A DNA stretch of 64,000 nucleotides, from the NCBI GenBank assembly GCA_013397435.1, contig VZRG01000166.1, forward strand, positions 186,001-250,000, in the 5' to 3' direction. Made by a program: the position numbers and the translations under genes. The DNA is from Erythrocercus mccallii (taxonomy: Eukaryota > Chordata > Aves > Passeriformes > Dicruridae). The notes beneath the pieces are model-generated. The model worked only from the letters and a program-made list of their open reading frames with translations, had not been told where the DNA came from and did no database searches. This document shows, piece after piece, positions 63,914 through 64,000 of this stretch; within the stretch, counting starts at the first letter, position 1; the number at the start of each line of letters is the position of its first letter.

Positions 63914-64000
63914 CTGGGTGAAGAAGAGGGTGAGAGAGATTAGAAAGTAATTTTCTATATTGTCCATTGAACATTTGATGAAGTTTGTTGATTTTCTGTG

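Noticed and set aside
1..64000. CRISPR arrays, operons, phage genes, retroviral LTRs or a tRNA/rRNA gene
   Set aside because: I found no regularly spaced repeats, no paired LTRs, no gag/pol-like frames, no cloverleaf-forming segment and no prokaryotic gene structure.

Overview
The window looks like a piece of a bird genome, most likely from a modern (neoavian, perhaps passerine) bird. The main evidence is a set of CR1-type LINE fragments. One runs off the left edge on the + strand (about 1-640). One on the - strand (about 2188-2468) has the familiar avian CR1 3' end. Two older, decayed copies lie near 26.0 kb and 47.4-47.7 kb. The rest is AT-rich, CpG-poor sequence with short simple repeats and no dense coding, as expected for a vertebrate intergenic region or very large intron. 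Nothing bacterial, viral or organellar stands out: no operons, ribosome binding sites, CRISPR arrays or rRNA.

Layout: 0-2.5 kb holds two CR1 copies. From 2.5 to about 59 kb the sequence is mostly unique, non-coding DNA. It is broken by A/C-only or G/T-only low-complexity tracts (7.4, 21.5, 32.3, 34.4, 38.6 and 53.8 kb), homopolymers of 24 (35.2 and 62.8 kb), a TA microsatellite (19.3 kb), a self-complementary AAT/ATT array (21.7 kb), a perfect 20-bp palindrome (10.3 kb), a near-perfect 30-bp hairpin (57.0 kb) and a possible tRNA-like SINE relic (48.7 kb). A few islands with more G+C and CpG than their surroundings (11.5, 23.8, 33.3, 44.2-45.1, 54.1, 59.3-59.7 and 61.1 kb) are the best places to look for conserved regulatory or exonic sequence.

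No complete gene can be supported. Two minus-strand candidates near the right end deserve attention. The first, at 59.49-59.69 kb, is a possible 3'-terminal coding exon of about 67 codons ending in a TGA. The second, at 63.41-63.91 kb, has a very strong splice acceptor, a long open frame, a stop codon and an AATAAA hexamer four bases after the stop. If both are real, they could be alternative last exons of one minus-strand transcription unit that continues to the right of the window. That is inference. I recognise neither product.

I did not find a convincing new biological system. The reported items are exon candidates, regulatory candidates and repeat structures, each with the test that would decide it.
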